From Flavobacteriales bacterium UBA2104 (GTDB lineage: Bacteria > Bacteroidota > Bacteroidia > Flavobacteriales_D > Crocinitomicaceae): a stretch of 64,000 bases of DNA. Within the stretch, counting starts at the first letter, position 1; every line of letters starts with the position of its first letter. Below are positions 25,670 through 34,696 of this stretch, in pieces. A program made the position numbers and the translations under genes. The notes under the pieces were generated by a model. It was not told where the DNA came from, did not search any database, and saw nothing but the letters and a program-made list of their open reading frames with translations. The stretch spans positions 87,914-151,913 of the forward strand of contig DCYS01000007.1 of the NCBI GenBank assembly GCA_002331485.1, read 5' to 3'.

Positions 25670-25939
25670 ATGTATTTATCAGCTGAAAAGAAAAAAGAGA
25701 TTTTCAAGAAACACGGGAAATCAGAGAATGACACAGGTTCTGCAGAGGGACAGATCGCATTGTTCACATACAGAATTGGTCATTTAACGAATCACCTGAA
25801 AGAAAATCGAAAAGATTACGGTACACAAAGAGCGTTGCAGCTTCTTGTAGGTAAAAGAAGAAGTTTGTTGGATTATTTAAAGAAGACAGACATCGAGCGT
25901 TACCGTGCGATCGTAAAAGAGCTTGGATTGAGAAGATAA
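25670..25939 (+). CDS. rpsO: 30S ribosomal protein S15
   Basis: An 89-residue S15, which binds 16S rRNA early in small-subunit assembly. The canonical segments are present: KKEIFKKHGKSENDTGSAEGQIALFTYRIGHLTNHLKENRKDYGTQRALQLLVGKRRSLLDYLKK and the C-terminal ERYRAIVKELGLRR. Length is exactly typical. It is followed by pnp, an arrangement conserved across many bacteria, with a terminator hairpin between the two. Confidence 0.98.
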   Translation: MYLSAEKKKEIFKKHGKSENDTGSAEGQIALFTYRIGHLTNHLKENRKDYGTQRALQLLVGKRRSLLDYLKKTDIERYRAIVKELGLRR

Positions 25940-25965
25940 TTTTTAGTTCAACATAAAATTTGGAT

Positions 25966-26006
25966 AAAAGGGGGGCAGTCGAAGAAATTCGAAGTTCCCC
26001 TTTTTT
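25966..26006 (+). terminator. Terminator or attenuator between rpsO and pnp
   Basis: AAAAGGGG (25966-25973) pairs with CCCCTTTT (25997-26004) and is followed by further T. An inner CGAA/TTCG stem can extend the hairpin. It lies 31 nt before the pnp start, so pnp expression from the rpsO promoter needs readthrough. Confidence 0.75.
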
Positions 26007-26036
26007 GTTAAATAGTAAATAAGTAAACAATTTAAT

Positions 26037-28175
26037 ATGAATATAGGAATCAAAAAGTCCATCACTACAGGAGGTAAGAATATCTCTGTTGAGACAGGTA
26101 AGCTTGCAAAACAGGCTGACGGATCAGTAGTGTTACAAATGGGCAACACAGTGTTGTTGGCAACAGTAGTGTCAGCACCAGAAGCGAAAGAAGGAATGAA
26201 CTTCTTTCCATTAACAGTAGATTATCGCGAGAAATTTGCGGCGGCCGGAAGAATCCCAGGAGGGTTTTTAAGAAGAGAAGGTCGTCCTTCAGATATGGAA
26301 ATTCTGATCATGAGATTAGTTGACCGTGCACTTCGTCCATTATTTAATGACGATTATCGCGCAGAAACTCAGATCATGATCCAATTAATGTCTTATGACG
26401 GAGAACATCTTCCAGATGCTCTAGCAGGTTTTGCAGCTTCAGCTGCGATCGCCGTTTCTGACATTCCTTTCAATGGACCAATGTCAGAGGTTAGAGTAGC
26501 AAGAGTTGATGGTCAGTACGTTGTGAATCCACTTAAATCAGAACTTGATAAAGCTGATATGGAGATCATGATGGCTGGTACAATGAAAGATGTCGTTATG
26601 ATCGAAGGTGAAATGGAGTTCATCCAGGAATCTGATCTTGTTGAAGCGATTAAAGTTGGACACGAGGCGATCAAGGAGCAATGTCAATTCCAGTTGGATC
26701 TTGCAGCTGAAATTCCATCGGCTAATCCAAAAAGAGAATATAACCACATCGATACAAACGAGGAGGTTGAAAAGAAAGTACACGATTTTGCTTTTGAGAA
26801 ATTAAAGGCAGTTGCACGTAAAGGAAACTCAGATAGAACGGAAAGAGCAAATGATTTTGCTGCTGTAAAAGAAGAAACAGAGGCTCAATTTACAGAAGAA
26901 GAGTTAGAAGAAGTTGGTGGTTTTGTTAGCACTTACTTCAAGAAAACAATGAAAGAAGCAGTTCGTGACGTAATGCTGAACGAACGTATCCGTTTGGATG
27001 GTCGTAAGTTTGATGAGATTAGACCAATCTGGTGTGAAGTTGACTACCTACCAATGGTACACGGTTCTTCTGTATTTACTCGTGGTGAAACTCAGTCATT
27101 AACAACGTTGACACTTGGAGGTAAACTGCAAGAGCAAATGATCGACGCTGCAACATACCAAGGTACAGAGAACTTTATGCTACATTACAACTTTCCACCG
27201 TTCAGTACAGGTGAGGCATATCCGATCAGAGGGGTATCGAGAAGAGAAGTTGGACATGGTAATCTTGCATTGAGAGCATTAAAACCAGTTTTGCCAGACG
27301 ATAACCCATATACGATTCGATTGGTATCAGAAATACTTGAATCTAACGGTTCGTCTTCTATGGCTACAGTTTGTGCAGGTACTTTAGCGTTGATGGATGG
27401 AGGTATTCCAATTAAGGCTCCTGTTTCAGGTATTGCTATGGGACTTGTGATGAACAGCGAAGGTAAATATGCAGTTCTTTCAGATATACTTGGTGATGAG
27501 GATCACTTAGGTGATATGGACTTCAAAATTACTGGTACAGCTGAAGGAATTACTGCTTGTCAAATGGATATTAAAGTTGACGGACTTCCATACGAAGTTT
27601 TGATCGAAGCATTGGAGCAGGCAAAAGCAGGTAGATTACATATCCTTGGTAAGATCACTGATACGATCAATGAACCAAGAACTGAATTGAAACCAAATGC
27701 TCCGCGTGTTGAGTCATTCCGTGTTCCAAATGAAGCAATTGGAGCGATCATCGGACCTGGTGGAAAGATCATTCAGCAAATTCAAAAAGATACAGGAGCT
27801 ACTGTAACGATTGATGAAGATCCAGATACGGGAGAAGGTGTTGTTCAAATTCTTGCAGAAGGAAAAGAAGCGATGGATGGTGCGAATAAAGCAGTTCGTG
27901 ATATTGCTTTCCCTCCAACTGTAGAAGAAGGGGCGGAATACGAAGGAAAGGTTAAATCAGTTCAACCATATGGAGTATTTGTAGAAATACTTCCTGGGAC
28001 AGATGGATTGATCCACGTTTCCGAATTCGCTCATGAGCGCATCAATAAGATGGAAGAAGTTGCAAAAGAAGGTGACGTATTGAAGTTTAAGGTTGTTGGA
28101 CAAGATCCAAAATCTAAAAAATGGAAATTGTCACGTAAAGTGTTACTTCCTAAACCAGAGAAGAAAGAATCTTAA
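26037..28175 (+). CDS. pnp: Polyribonucleotide nucleotidyltransferase (PNPase)
   Basis: A 712-residue 3'-5' phosphorolytic exoribonuclease for mRNA turnover, acting as a trimer. It has two RNase PH domains (N-terminal MGNTVLLATVVSAPEAKEGMNFFPLTVDYREKFAAAGRIPGGFLRREGRPS; second MVHGSSVFTRGETQSL, with active-site DILGDEDHLGDMDFKITGT). An alpha linker lies between them. A KH domain (EAIGAIIGPGGKIIQQIQ) follows near residue 565, and a C-terminal S1 domain (GAEYEGKVKSVQPYGVFVEILPGTDGLIHVSEF) closes it. All domains are complete. Placed after rpsO as in many bacteria, with an intervening hairpin. Confidence 0.98.
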   Translation: MNIGIKKSITTGGKNISVETGKLAKQADGSVVLQMGNTVLLATVVSAPEAKEGMNFFPLTVDYREKFAAAGRIPGGFLRREGRPSDMEILIMRLVDRALRPLFNDDYRAETQIMIQLMSYDGEHLPDALAGFAASAAIAVSDIPFNGPMSEVRVARVDGQYVVNPLKSELDKADMEIMMAGTMKDVVMIEGEMEFIQESDLVEAIKVGHEAIKEQCQFQLDLAAEIPSANPKREYNHIDTNEEVEKKVHDFAFEKLKAVARKGNSDRTERANDFAAVKEETEAQFTEEELEEVGGFVSTYFKKTMKEAVRDVMLNERIRLDGRKFDEIRPIWCEVDYLPMVHGSSVFTRGETQSLTTLTLGGKLQEQMIDAATYQGTENFMLHYNFPPFSTGEAYPIRGVSRREVGHGNLALRALKPVLPDDNPYTIRLVSEILESNGSSSMATVCAGTLALMDGGIPIKAPVSGIAMGLVMNSEGKYAVLSDILGDEDHLGDMDFKITGTAEGITACQMDIKVDGLPYEVLIEALEQAKAGRLHILGKITDTINEPRTELKPNAPRVESFRVPNEAIGAIIGPGGKIIQQIQKDTGATVTIDEDPDTGEGVVQILAEGKEAMDGANKAVRDIAFPPTVEEGAEYEGKVKSVQPYGVFVEILPGTDGLIHVSEFAHERINKMEEVAKEGDVLKFKVVGQDPKSKKWKLSRKVLLPKPEKKES

Positions 28176-28195
28176 GATTCCGACACTGATATAAA

Positions 28196-28230
28196 TAAAA
28201 AAGCTCGATCAATTTGATCGAGCTTTTTTT
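28196..28230. terminator. Bidirectional terminator between pnp and fabD
   Basis: An 11-bp perfect stem AAGCTCGATCA with TGATCGAGCTT around a 3-nt loop is flanked by A on the left and T on the right. It serves convergent pnp and fabD. Confidence 0.88.
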
Positions 28231-28244
28231 ATGATTAATATTCT

Positions 28245-29138
28245 CTATGCCTCTGTAGCTATGCTTGCGCTACTCGTAGGGAATCTGCGATCAACTTTTT
28301 TGAATAACCCTTGAAGTACTTTGCCTGGTCCTACCTCAACAACTTCTTCACAACCATCATTGATCATTGCGTGCATCGTTTGAGTCCATTTTACAGGTGC
28401 AGTTAATTGAGCGATCAAATTCTTTTTAATCTCATCAGGGGAAGTTACAGCTTGAGCATTTACGTTTTGATAAATTGGGCATTTACCTTCTTTAAAATCA
28501 GTATTTTCGATTGCCGCAGCAAGCTCTTCTCTAGCAGGCTCCATCAATGGAGAGTGGAAAGCACCACCTACAGGAAGTGGAAGCGCTCTTTTAGCTCCTT
28601 CTTCCTTCGCTTTCTCACATGCTATTTCAATTCCCTTATTCGAACCAGATATAACCAATTGACCTGGACAGTTATAGTTAGCCGGAACAACAACTTCATC
28701 AATGGAAGAACAGATCTCTTCAACTTTGTCATCTTCCAGGCCTAAAATAGCAGCCATCGTTGAAGGTTCTGCATCACATGCTTTTTGCATTGCAATTGCT
28801 CGTTGAGATACAAGTTTTAAACCATCCTCAAATGAGAGTACATCACTCGCTACAAGAGCAGAAAGCTCTCCCAAAGAATGACCAGCAACCATATCAGGTT
28901 GAAATTCATCTCCCAGGACTTTAGCCAGAATCACAGAGTGTAAGAATATAGCAGGTTGTGTAACCTTTGTTTGCTTTAGCTCTTCATCTGTTCCATTGAA
29001 CATTATTGCTGTTATATCAAACCCCAAGATTTCATTTGCTTTGTCAAAATATTCTTTTGCTATAGGGGAATTATCGTAAAGGTCTTTTCCCATTCCGATG
29101 AATTGGGCTCCCTGACCTGGAAAAACATATGCTTTCAT
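28245..29138 (-). CDS. fabD: Malonyl-CoA:ACP S-malonyltransferase
   Basis: A 297-residue enzyme loading malonyl groups onto acyl carrier protein at the start of fatty acid synthesis. Motifs: FPGQGAQFIGMGKDLY at the N-terminus, the nucleophile Ser in VAGHSLGELSALVAS, an Arg-containing segment LVSQRAIAMQKACD, NCPGQLVISG, and the catalytic His in PVGGAFHSPLMEPA. The C-terminal GPGKVLQGLFKKVD is also usual. Other fab genes are not adjacent. Single gene between two terminators. Confidence 0.96.
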   Translation of the reverse strand: MKAYVFPGQGAQFIGMGKDLYDNSPIAKEYFDKANEILGFDITAIMFNGTDEELKQTKVTQPAIFLHSVILAKVLGDEFQPDMVAGHSLGELSALVASDVLSFEDGLKLVSQRAIAMQKACDAEPSTMAAILGLEDDKVEEICSSIDEVVVPANYNCPGQLVISGSNKGIEIACEKAKEEGAKRALPLPVGGAFHSPLMEPAREELAAAIENTDFKEGKCPIYQNVNAQAVTSPDEIKKNLIAQLTAPVKWTQTMHAMINDGCEEVVEVGPGKVLQGLFKKVDRRFPTSSASIATEA

Positions 29139-29165
29139 GTTAATTTATTTTTGGGCTAAAATAAA

Positions 29166-29193
29166 AAAGCCTCGGGAATAAACCCGAGGCTTT
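29166..29193 (-). terminator. Rho-independent terminator of the 609-residue T9SS protein gene
   Basis: An 11-bp perfect stem (AAAGCCTCGGG with CCCGAGGCTTT), 6-nt loop, and an A run on the left giving U on the minus strand. Confidence 0.88.
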
Positions 29194-29213
29194 CTATATA
29201 GATTATATAAATC

Positions 29214-31043
29214 TTACTTGTTAACAACCAATTTCTCAGTTGCAACAGCGTTACCAGCTGTGTAGTTCACAACATAAACACCGTTTGAAAGTCCTGCAGT
29301 TGGAATAGCAACAGTGTGCTCTCCAGCAGCAGCATTATTCAATGTAGAAGTAAATACAGCTTTACCTGAAAGATCAGTTACAGTGATCTCAACATCAGAA
29401 GCATTTTCTAATGAGAAGTTCACGTTAGACTCATCGCTTGCAGGGTTAGGGTAGATAGAAACATTAGCTTCAGTTGAAGCAGACTCTATGCTGTTAACTG
29501 GATCGAAATCCATTCTTACAACAGGAGTACTGTTTGTGAAATACCACTCAACACCAGCTGTACCTAGATCACCATATAAGAATGATGTTTGGTCTGGAGA
29601 TTCACCAGCAACTGATAAAGAAAGTTCAGTTGAGAAAGAACCTACAGTTAGAAGGTAAGTTGTTCCAGCTGTTAAGGCAACTGCATTAGAGAAAACTAGA
29701 GTTTTAACTGCACCTGCATCATTTGCTGCATCTGTAGTATAATACTCAGTTTCGGCTTCGAAGATGAATTCTCCGTTTGCATCGATAGAGTATAGTTTAC
29801 CAAATACTTCGATTCCATCGCCTAATGAAGGACCGAAAGCAGTTTCAACACCTGTTAACTGAGCGTCTTGGTTAATATCGAAAAGGTTACCACCTTCGTA
29901 AGCAACTTCAGGGAAGAAACCTCCATCAATAAGACCATTGTCACGAGCGTAAATATAATCTACAACATTCATCGTGTCATGACCTGCAGTTGAATTGTTT
30001 CCAGGAACCGCATCTACAGCACCGGATGTAACCGCACCATCAAAGATGTATTCTCCAAGTGCACCAGGAGTGAACTGAGTAGTACATGGTAATGTATCTG
30101 TAGTAAATCCATTAACAGTACTTGCGGCAGAGCTAGAAGTAAATGCTTCTGAAACTACAGCTGCTGTATAAACTACATCAGTTTGGTTTTCGTAACCAAA
30201 GTTTCTCACGATACCAGAAATATCGTATGAAGTAACCTGATCAAGAGGTACTTGGTAATAAGGTACTCTTACACCAATGTTACCAGCAGCCCCCCAGTAG
30301 ATACCTTCATCTACAAGATCATACTGATCAGCTTCGTTGATTCTTACATCATCAACAGTCCAGTACCATGCCCAGTAGTCATTATCGTTGTAATAGAACT
30401 GAACAAGAACTTGGTTCGAACCACCGGCAACAGCAGAAATATCGATCTGCTCAACTTTTGGGTTCTCAGAGTTCTGATCGTTTGGATAACCCGCGTTGTT
30501 TGTGATTTCGAATTCTGTCCAGTTTGCACCGTTATCACCAGAAACACGAACTCCACGAGTATCTTGCCACCATCTGTAGCTATGTTCAAATGTCAATATA
30601 ACATTCGAAGAACCTGAACAGTCAATAGCAGATGCTGTTGTGATTTCAGCAACGATCGCACCATCACCATCCGCATTGTTTGGCTGACGGTCAGAATCGA
30701 TCAATGCATAACCATTACTTGCAGTTGAACTATTAAAAGGCTGCAGTTCTGGAGCCGCATTCGGAACATCAGATGGATCTGTTTGAATTACCCAGTCAAC
30801 AGAAGTAGGCTGACTTGTATTCGTCATTACCCATGTATTTGGGTCAGAGAAATCATCTTCCCAAATCAAAGCACCTTTCTCCTGAACTGTGTTCGTTTGT
30901 TTTTTACCCGTTTTAACTGCTTCAAACATTGAATGTTTTTTAGCACTTGGGGCTTTGTTTAATTTTCCTTGTGAAGACTGACCAATTGCAGCTCCTGAGA
31001 GCAACAAAGAACCAGCCATCATAAATAAGTAACTTTTCTTCAT
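29214..31043 (-). CDS. Large T9SS type A sorting-domain secreted protein
   Basis: A 609-residue exported protein with signal peptide MKKSYLFMMAGSLLLSGAAIGQ. A jelly-roll domain of the choice-of-anchor J/MAM-like kind spans about 60-235 (LIWEDDFSDPNTWVM, NVILTFEHSYRWWQDTRGVRVSGDNGANWTEF, VLVQFYYNDNDYWAWYWTVDDVRI). Beta-rich Ig-like regions follow. The C-terminal sorting domain (SIYPNPASDESNV, VTDLSGKAVFTS, GLSNGVYVVNYT, EKLVVNK) directs export by the type IX system. Low-complexity Ala/Thr/Asp content is typical of surface proteins. Function unknown; flanked by its own terminator, so highly expressed and monocistronic would fit. Confidence 0.88.
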   Translation of the reverse strand: MKKSYLFMMAGSLLLSGAAIGQSSQGKLNKAPSAKKHSMFEAVKTGKKQTNTVQEKGALIWEDDFSDPNTWVMTNTSQPTSVDWVIQTDPSDVPNAAPELQPFNSSTASNGYALIDSDRQPNNADGDGAIVAEITTASAIDCSGSSNVILTFEHSYRWWQDTRGVRVSGDNGANWTEFEITNNAGYPNDQNSENPKVEQIDISAVAGGSNQVLVQFYYNDNDYWAWYWTVDDVRINEADQYDLVDEGIYWGAAGNIGVRVPYYQVPLDQVTSYDISGIVRNFGYENQTDVVYTAAVVSEAFTSSSAASTVNGFTTDTLPCTTQFTPGALGEYIFDGAVTSGAVDAVPGNNSTAGHDTMNVVDYIYARDNGLIDGGFFPEVAYEGGNLFDINQDAQLTGVETAFGPSLGDGIEVFGKLYSIDANGEFIFEAETEYYTTDAANDAGAVKTLVFSNAVALTAGTTYLLTVGSFSTELSLSVAGESPDQTSFLYGDLGTAGVEWYFTNSTPVVRMDFDPVNSIESASTEANVSIYPNPASDESNVNFSLENASDVEITVTDLSGKAVFTSTLNNAAAGEHTVAIPTAGLSNGVYVVNYTAGNAVATEKLVVNK

Positions 31044-31168
31044 GTTGTCAAATTTTAGTTTTAACTTAATTATTCAAATGTAAATTTAATGAAAAAGTTA
31101 TTTTTAGTTAAATAATTCATTAAATATCTCCTCACAAAATGTCATTTTAAAGACGATGAGCCGAGGAC

Positions 31169-31774
31169 TTAATGTGATGACGGCCAATTAAATGCGATGG
31201 TTGGCATTTTTGCAGGTATTTTAATTTTCCGTACATCTTTATTCTTTGTTGATATTTGAAGCTTATTGTCAAGCCAGGTTAATCGATGAACTCCATTCTG
31301 ACGGACCACACCTTCTTCAAAACCATATACCAAAAACTGGTGATCACCAACGGCTATCGTAGCCACACCTTTCAACTTAATGGATGTTGACGGGCTGAAT
31401 TTAAAAGTGATCTCATCCGTTAGTTTTTTATAGCTAACATCAACTAAATTCAATTCTTTTTCGGTGATGTCAAGTCCTGCTATGAAAAGTGTACCTTTAA
31501 CTTTCTCATGCTTATTCGCAAAATCATCGACTGAGGCATATATCAATCCTTCTTCAATTTCAGGATAATCTTCTTCACTTAAGATTTCTACATCATCACT
31601 CAGCAAGGATAGCCTTGAATAAGCTGTATAACTGATCAAAACACCAGTAAGAATAATAAGTAGGTTTCCTACAAGCATTGGTGTTGTGTGGAAGTTACGG
31701 TATAACCACCAAGCAATCAGTATAAACATAGCTAGAATGATCAAAGATATAATGATTGCTCCGAACTTTTTCAT
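31169..31774 (-). CDS. Membrane protein of unknown function
   Basis: A 201-residue protein starting at the ATG complementary to 31772-31774. A longer in-frame start would overlap the divergent mutS2 coding region and add a non-signal-like leader. Two transmembrane helices come first (FGAIIISLIILAMFILIAWWLY and MLVGNLLIILTGVLISYTAY). A soluble domain follows, with segments such as IEEGLIYASVDDFANKHEKVKGTLFIAGLDITEKELNLVDVSYKKL and GVATIAVGDHQFLVYGFEEGVVRQNGVHRL. No known family recognised. It is divergent from mutS2, with only 37 bp between the two starts. Confidence 0.7.
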   Translation of the reverse strand: MKKFGAIIISLIILAMFILIAWWLYRNFHTTPMLVGNLLIILTGVLISYTAYSRLSLLSDDVEILSEEDYPEIEEGLIYASVDDFANKHEKVKGTLFIAGLDITEKELNLVDVSYKKLTDEITFKFSPSTSIKLKGVATIAVGDHQFLVYGFEEGVVRQNGVHRLTWLDNKLQISTKNKDVRKIKIPAKMPTIAFNWPSSH

Positions 31775-31796
31775 GTGGCAAATGTAATGAATTCTG

Positions 31797-31804
31797 TAGC
31801 TTTG
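31797..31804 (+). promoter_or_regulatory. -7 element immediately upstream of mutS2
   Basis: TAGCTTTG matches TAnnTTTG and ends 7 nt before the mutS2 ATG at 31812. A start site 4-6 nt downstream leaves a leader of only a few bases. No convincing -33 element. Confidence 0.5.
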
Positions 31805-31811
31805 CAGCCAA

Positions 31812-33929
31812 ATGTTAAAAGTTGACCAGCAAACATATCGCGATCTTGAATTCAACGTACTAACGGAAATGATGAGTGAGTTTTGTGTTGGTGACTCTGC
31901 TCGTCAAAGGATCATCAGCCTAAAACCAGTTCGGAAGACAGAGGAATTAATAAAGTTTCTTCATCAAACGAATGAACTAACTGATATTCGCAGAGAGGGA
32001 GAAACATTTCCACGAATAGAGTTTGATGAGCTCGACCAGGAGATCAAAATGCTTCCGGTGAAGAATGCAAGTCTACCACAGAAAAGTTTTGATCGAATAC
32101 GTTTCGCATCCAATTTAGTGAATAGCTTGATCTACTTTTTCAATAAAAGAGAGGATGAATTTCCAGAACTCTTTTCTATGCTGAAAAATGTGTACTTCAC
32201 TAAAGAGATCATTGAGGAGATCGATAACATCTTTGATAAACATGGTGAGGTTAAGGATGATGCTTCTGAGGAGTTGTTTCAGATCAGACAGCGTATAAAA
32301 GATGTTGAACGCAAAGCAAACAGTAACTTCGATCGCACCATACGAAAATACCTCAAAAAAGGCTATCTGAGTGATACAAAGGAGGCATTTATGGAGAACA
32401 GAAGACTTCTCGCAGTTCTTTCTTCATACAAAAGACAAGTTCCTGGTCAGGTAACAGGATCTTCTAAAACAGGAAATGTTACTTATGTAGAACCGGCAGA
32501 AACTGTTCCGCTTAATAATGAGCTAGACCAATTAAAGGACGACGAGCGCAAAGAGATCTTTAAAGTTCTTCAGATTCTGACTCAAAAAATGGTTATTCAT
32601 TTGCCTTTGATCAAAGAATACCAGAAGATCCTGGTGAATTTTGATTTCATTAATGCTAAATCTCGATTAGCTTTAAAGTTTGATGCTGTTTTACCTGGAT
32701 TGACAAATGATATGTCGTTTGATCTTATCGATGCTTATCATCCTGTATTAAAGTTGAATAATCAGAACGCAGGTAAAAAAACGATCCCACAGCGGATCAC
32801 TATGAATCAGCATGCACGAATGCTGGTTATTTCAGGACCTAACGCGGGAGGAAAAAGTATAACGCTTAAGACAATCGGATTGCTTCAATTAATGCTGCAA
32901 TGTGGTCTTCTGGTTCCAGTTCATCCTAATAGCAAGATGACATTGTTTAGCAGTCTGCTGACAGATATCGGTGATAATCAATCCATAGTAGATGAGTTGA
33001 GTACATACTCATATCGCTTGAAGCGAATGAAGTATTTTCTTGAAGTTGCTAACGAGAGATCCATGTTACTTCTTGATGAGTTTGGTACAGGTTCAGATCC
33101 AGATTTAGGAGGAGCATTGGCTGAGGTATTTTTTGAAGAATTGTATAAAAAAGGTTCTTATGGAGTTATCACAACTCACTACGGAAATATCAAGTTGAAG
33201 GCTGATGAACTTGACGCTGCGGTGAATGGTTGTATGCTTTTTGATACCGAAACCTTGAAACCGTTATTTAAATTTTCTACAGGACAGCCTGGAAGTTCTT
33301 TCACGTTTGAAGTGGCTCAGATCAATGGAATATCTAAAAAGTTGATCAATCGTGCTAAGCATAAACTTGACGATAAGAAAGTTAAAATGGATCAGTTGCT
33401 GCACGAACTTCAAAAGGAAAAATCATATTTGTCTCGATTGACCAAAGAACATATTGAAGCTCAAGAAACTGCTGAAGAAGCTCGATTGAGATCGGAGGAG
33501 TCTCTTGCCACATACAATGCAAAGCTAAAGCAAATGAGGGCGCGAGCGGAAGAGACCAGTAAATATGTGAGTTTGGGGAAAAAGCTCCAGCAATTCATTG
33601 ATGCGTATATAACAAAAAGTAAAAAGAAGAATGTCAACGCTGATCTACTAAATGAGGTCAAGAAATATATCGCGAAAGAAAAGGCAAAGATCGAATCTCT
33701 GAAAAAAGAAGAGGTGCTCAAAAAAAGATCAAAAAAGAAAAAAGATCAACCAACGAAGAAAGCGAAACAATACCATCAAGATAAGATCAAAAAAGGTAGT
33801 ACGGTTAAAATGATCGCCACGAAGCAAAAGGGTGAAGTAGAGGAAGTTGAAGGAAATGATATCACTGTCGTGTTCGGTTTTGCACGTATGAAGGTCAAAA
33901 GAGAAAGCTTGATTTGGGTCAAAGACTAG
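31812..33929 (+). CDS. mutS2: MutS2-family ATPase lacking a Smr domain
   Basis: A 705-residue MutS-family protein without the mismatch-recognition domain, hence MutS2. The core and clamp domain fill the first 320 residues. The ATPase carries Walker A ISGPNAGGKSITLKTIGL, Walker B LLDEFGTGSDPDLGGALAE and the family GVITTHYGNIK. A long charged coiled coil follows (QLLHELQKEKSYLSRLTKEHIEAQETAEEARL). The C-terminus is a lysine-rich stretch and a KOW-like segment (IKKGSTVKMIATKQKGEVEEVEGNDITVVFGFARMKVKRESL). The Smr nuclease domain of Bacillus MutS2 (about 785 residues) is absent. Possible roles are suppression of recombination or rescue of collided ribosomes. Followed by cmk after 22 nt. Confidence 0.92.
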   Translation: MLKVDQQTYRDLEFNVLTEMMSEFCVGDSARQRIISLKPVRKTEELIKFLHQTNELTDIRREGETFPRIEFDELDQEIKMLPVKNASLPQKSFDRIRFASNLVNSLIYFFNKREDEFPELFSMLKNVYFTKEIIEEIDNIFDKHGEVKDDASEELFQIRQRIKDVERKANSNFDRTIRKYLKKGYLSDTKEAFMENRRLLAVLSSYKRQVPGQVTGSSKTGNVTYVEPAETVPLNNELDQLKDDERKEIFKVLQILTQKMVIHLPLIKEYQKILVNFDFINAKSRLALKFDAVLPGLTNDMSFDLIDAYHPVLKLNNQNAGKKTIPQRITMNQHARMLVISGPNAGGKSITLKTIGLLQLMLQCGLLVPVHPNSKMTLFSSLLTDIGDNQSIVDELSTYSYRLKRMKYFLEVANERSMLLLDEFGTGSDPDLGGALAEVFFEELYKKGSYGVITTHYGNIKLKADELDAAVNGCMLFDTETLKPLFKFSTGQPGSSFTFEVAQINGISKKLINRAKHKLDDKKVKMDQLLHELQKEKSYLSRLTKEHIEAQETAEEARLRSEESLATYNAKLKQMRARAEETSKYVSLGKKLQQFIDAYITKSKKKNVNADLLNEVKKYIAKEKAKIESLKKEEVLKKRSKKKKDQPTKKAKQYHQDKIKKGSTVKMIATKQKGEVEEVEGNDITVVFGFARMKVKRESLIWVKD

Positions 33930-33951
33930 CCAAATTTTTATTTTTACACTT

Positions 33952-34641
33952 ATGAAGGATAAAATTACGATCGCTATTGATGGTTGGTCATCTTGTGGCA
34001 AAAGTACTTTGGCAAAAGCACTCGCTAAATCTTTAAATTATATTTATGTTGATTCAGGAGCAATGTACCGAGGAGTAACATTGTATGCATTACGAAAAGG
34101 ATGGGTAGGTGAAAATGCTATCGATCAAGAGGAGATCGTAAGATCGCTCAATCACATTTCAATTAGTTTCGAGCAAAATAAAAATGGTACTCCGGATCTT
34201 CTTTTAAACGGAGAAAATGTTGAGTCTAAGATCAGAACGCTGGAAGTTTCAAATCAAGTGAGTAAGGTTGCAGCGATCAAAGAAGTTCGAACTTTTCTTG
34301 TTGATCAACAACGAAAGATGGGGGAAGAAGGTGGTGTCGTGATGGACGGCCGAGATATAGGTTCAGTTGTTTTTCCTAACGCAGAATTAAAGTTATTCGT
34401 AACTGCAGATCCTGATATCAGAGCAAAAAGAAGATTTGATGAGCTCGTTTCAAAAGGTCAAGATGTTGAACTAGCGGATGTGCGAAAAAATTTAAAAGAA
34501 AGAGATCATCTCGACACGACCAGGGATGAGAGTCCTTTGATTCAAACTGAAGATGCAATTATTCTCGATAATTCTAACTTAGATCAATCTGAACAGTTGG
34601 AAGTAGCTTTGGATCATGTTAAAAATGCGTTAGCGTCGTAA
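33952..34641 (+). CDS. cmk: Cytidylate kinase
   Basis: A 229-residue NMP kinase phosphorylating CMP and dCMP with ATP. Motifs: P-loop DGWSSCGKSTLAKALA (residues 10-25), the substrate-binding DSGAMYRGVTLYA, VVMDGRDIGSVVFPNAELKLFVTAD, AKRRFDEL, and the LID RDHLDTTRDESPL. Length and order match E. coli Cmk. It lies 22 nt after mutS2 and 55 nt before the transglycosylase gene, so these three may be one transcription unit. Confidence 0.96.
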   Translation: MKDKITIAIDGWSSCGKSTLAKALAKSLNYIYVDSGAMYRGVTLYALRKGWVGENAIDQEEIVRSLNHISISFEQNKNGTPDLLLNGENVESKIRTLEVSNQVSKVAAIKEVRTFLVDQQRKMGEEGGVVMDGRDIGSVVFPNAELKLFVTADPDIRAKRRFDELVSKGQDVELADVRKNLKERDHLDTTRDESPLIQTEDAIILDNSNLDQSEQLEVALDHVKNALAS

Positions 34642-34696
34642 CAACTTATCTGATTTTTCGTTATACTTGTTAGAATTCAAGCCATTTTACAAAACT

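Noticed and set aside
28407..28745. A 112-codon plus-strand frame inside fabD
   Set aside because: It is opposite a canonical fabD with all motifs, and has no promoter.
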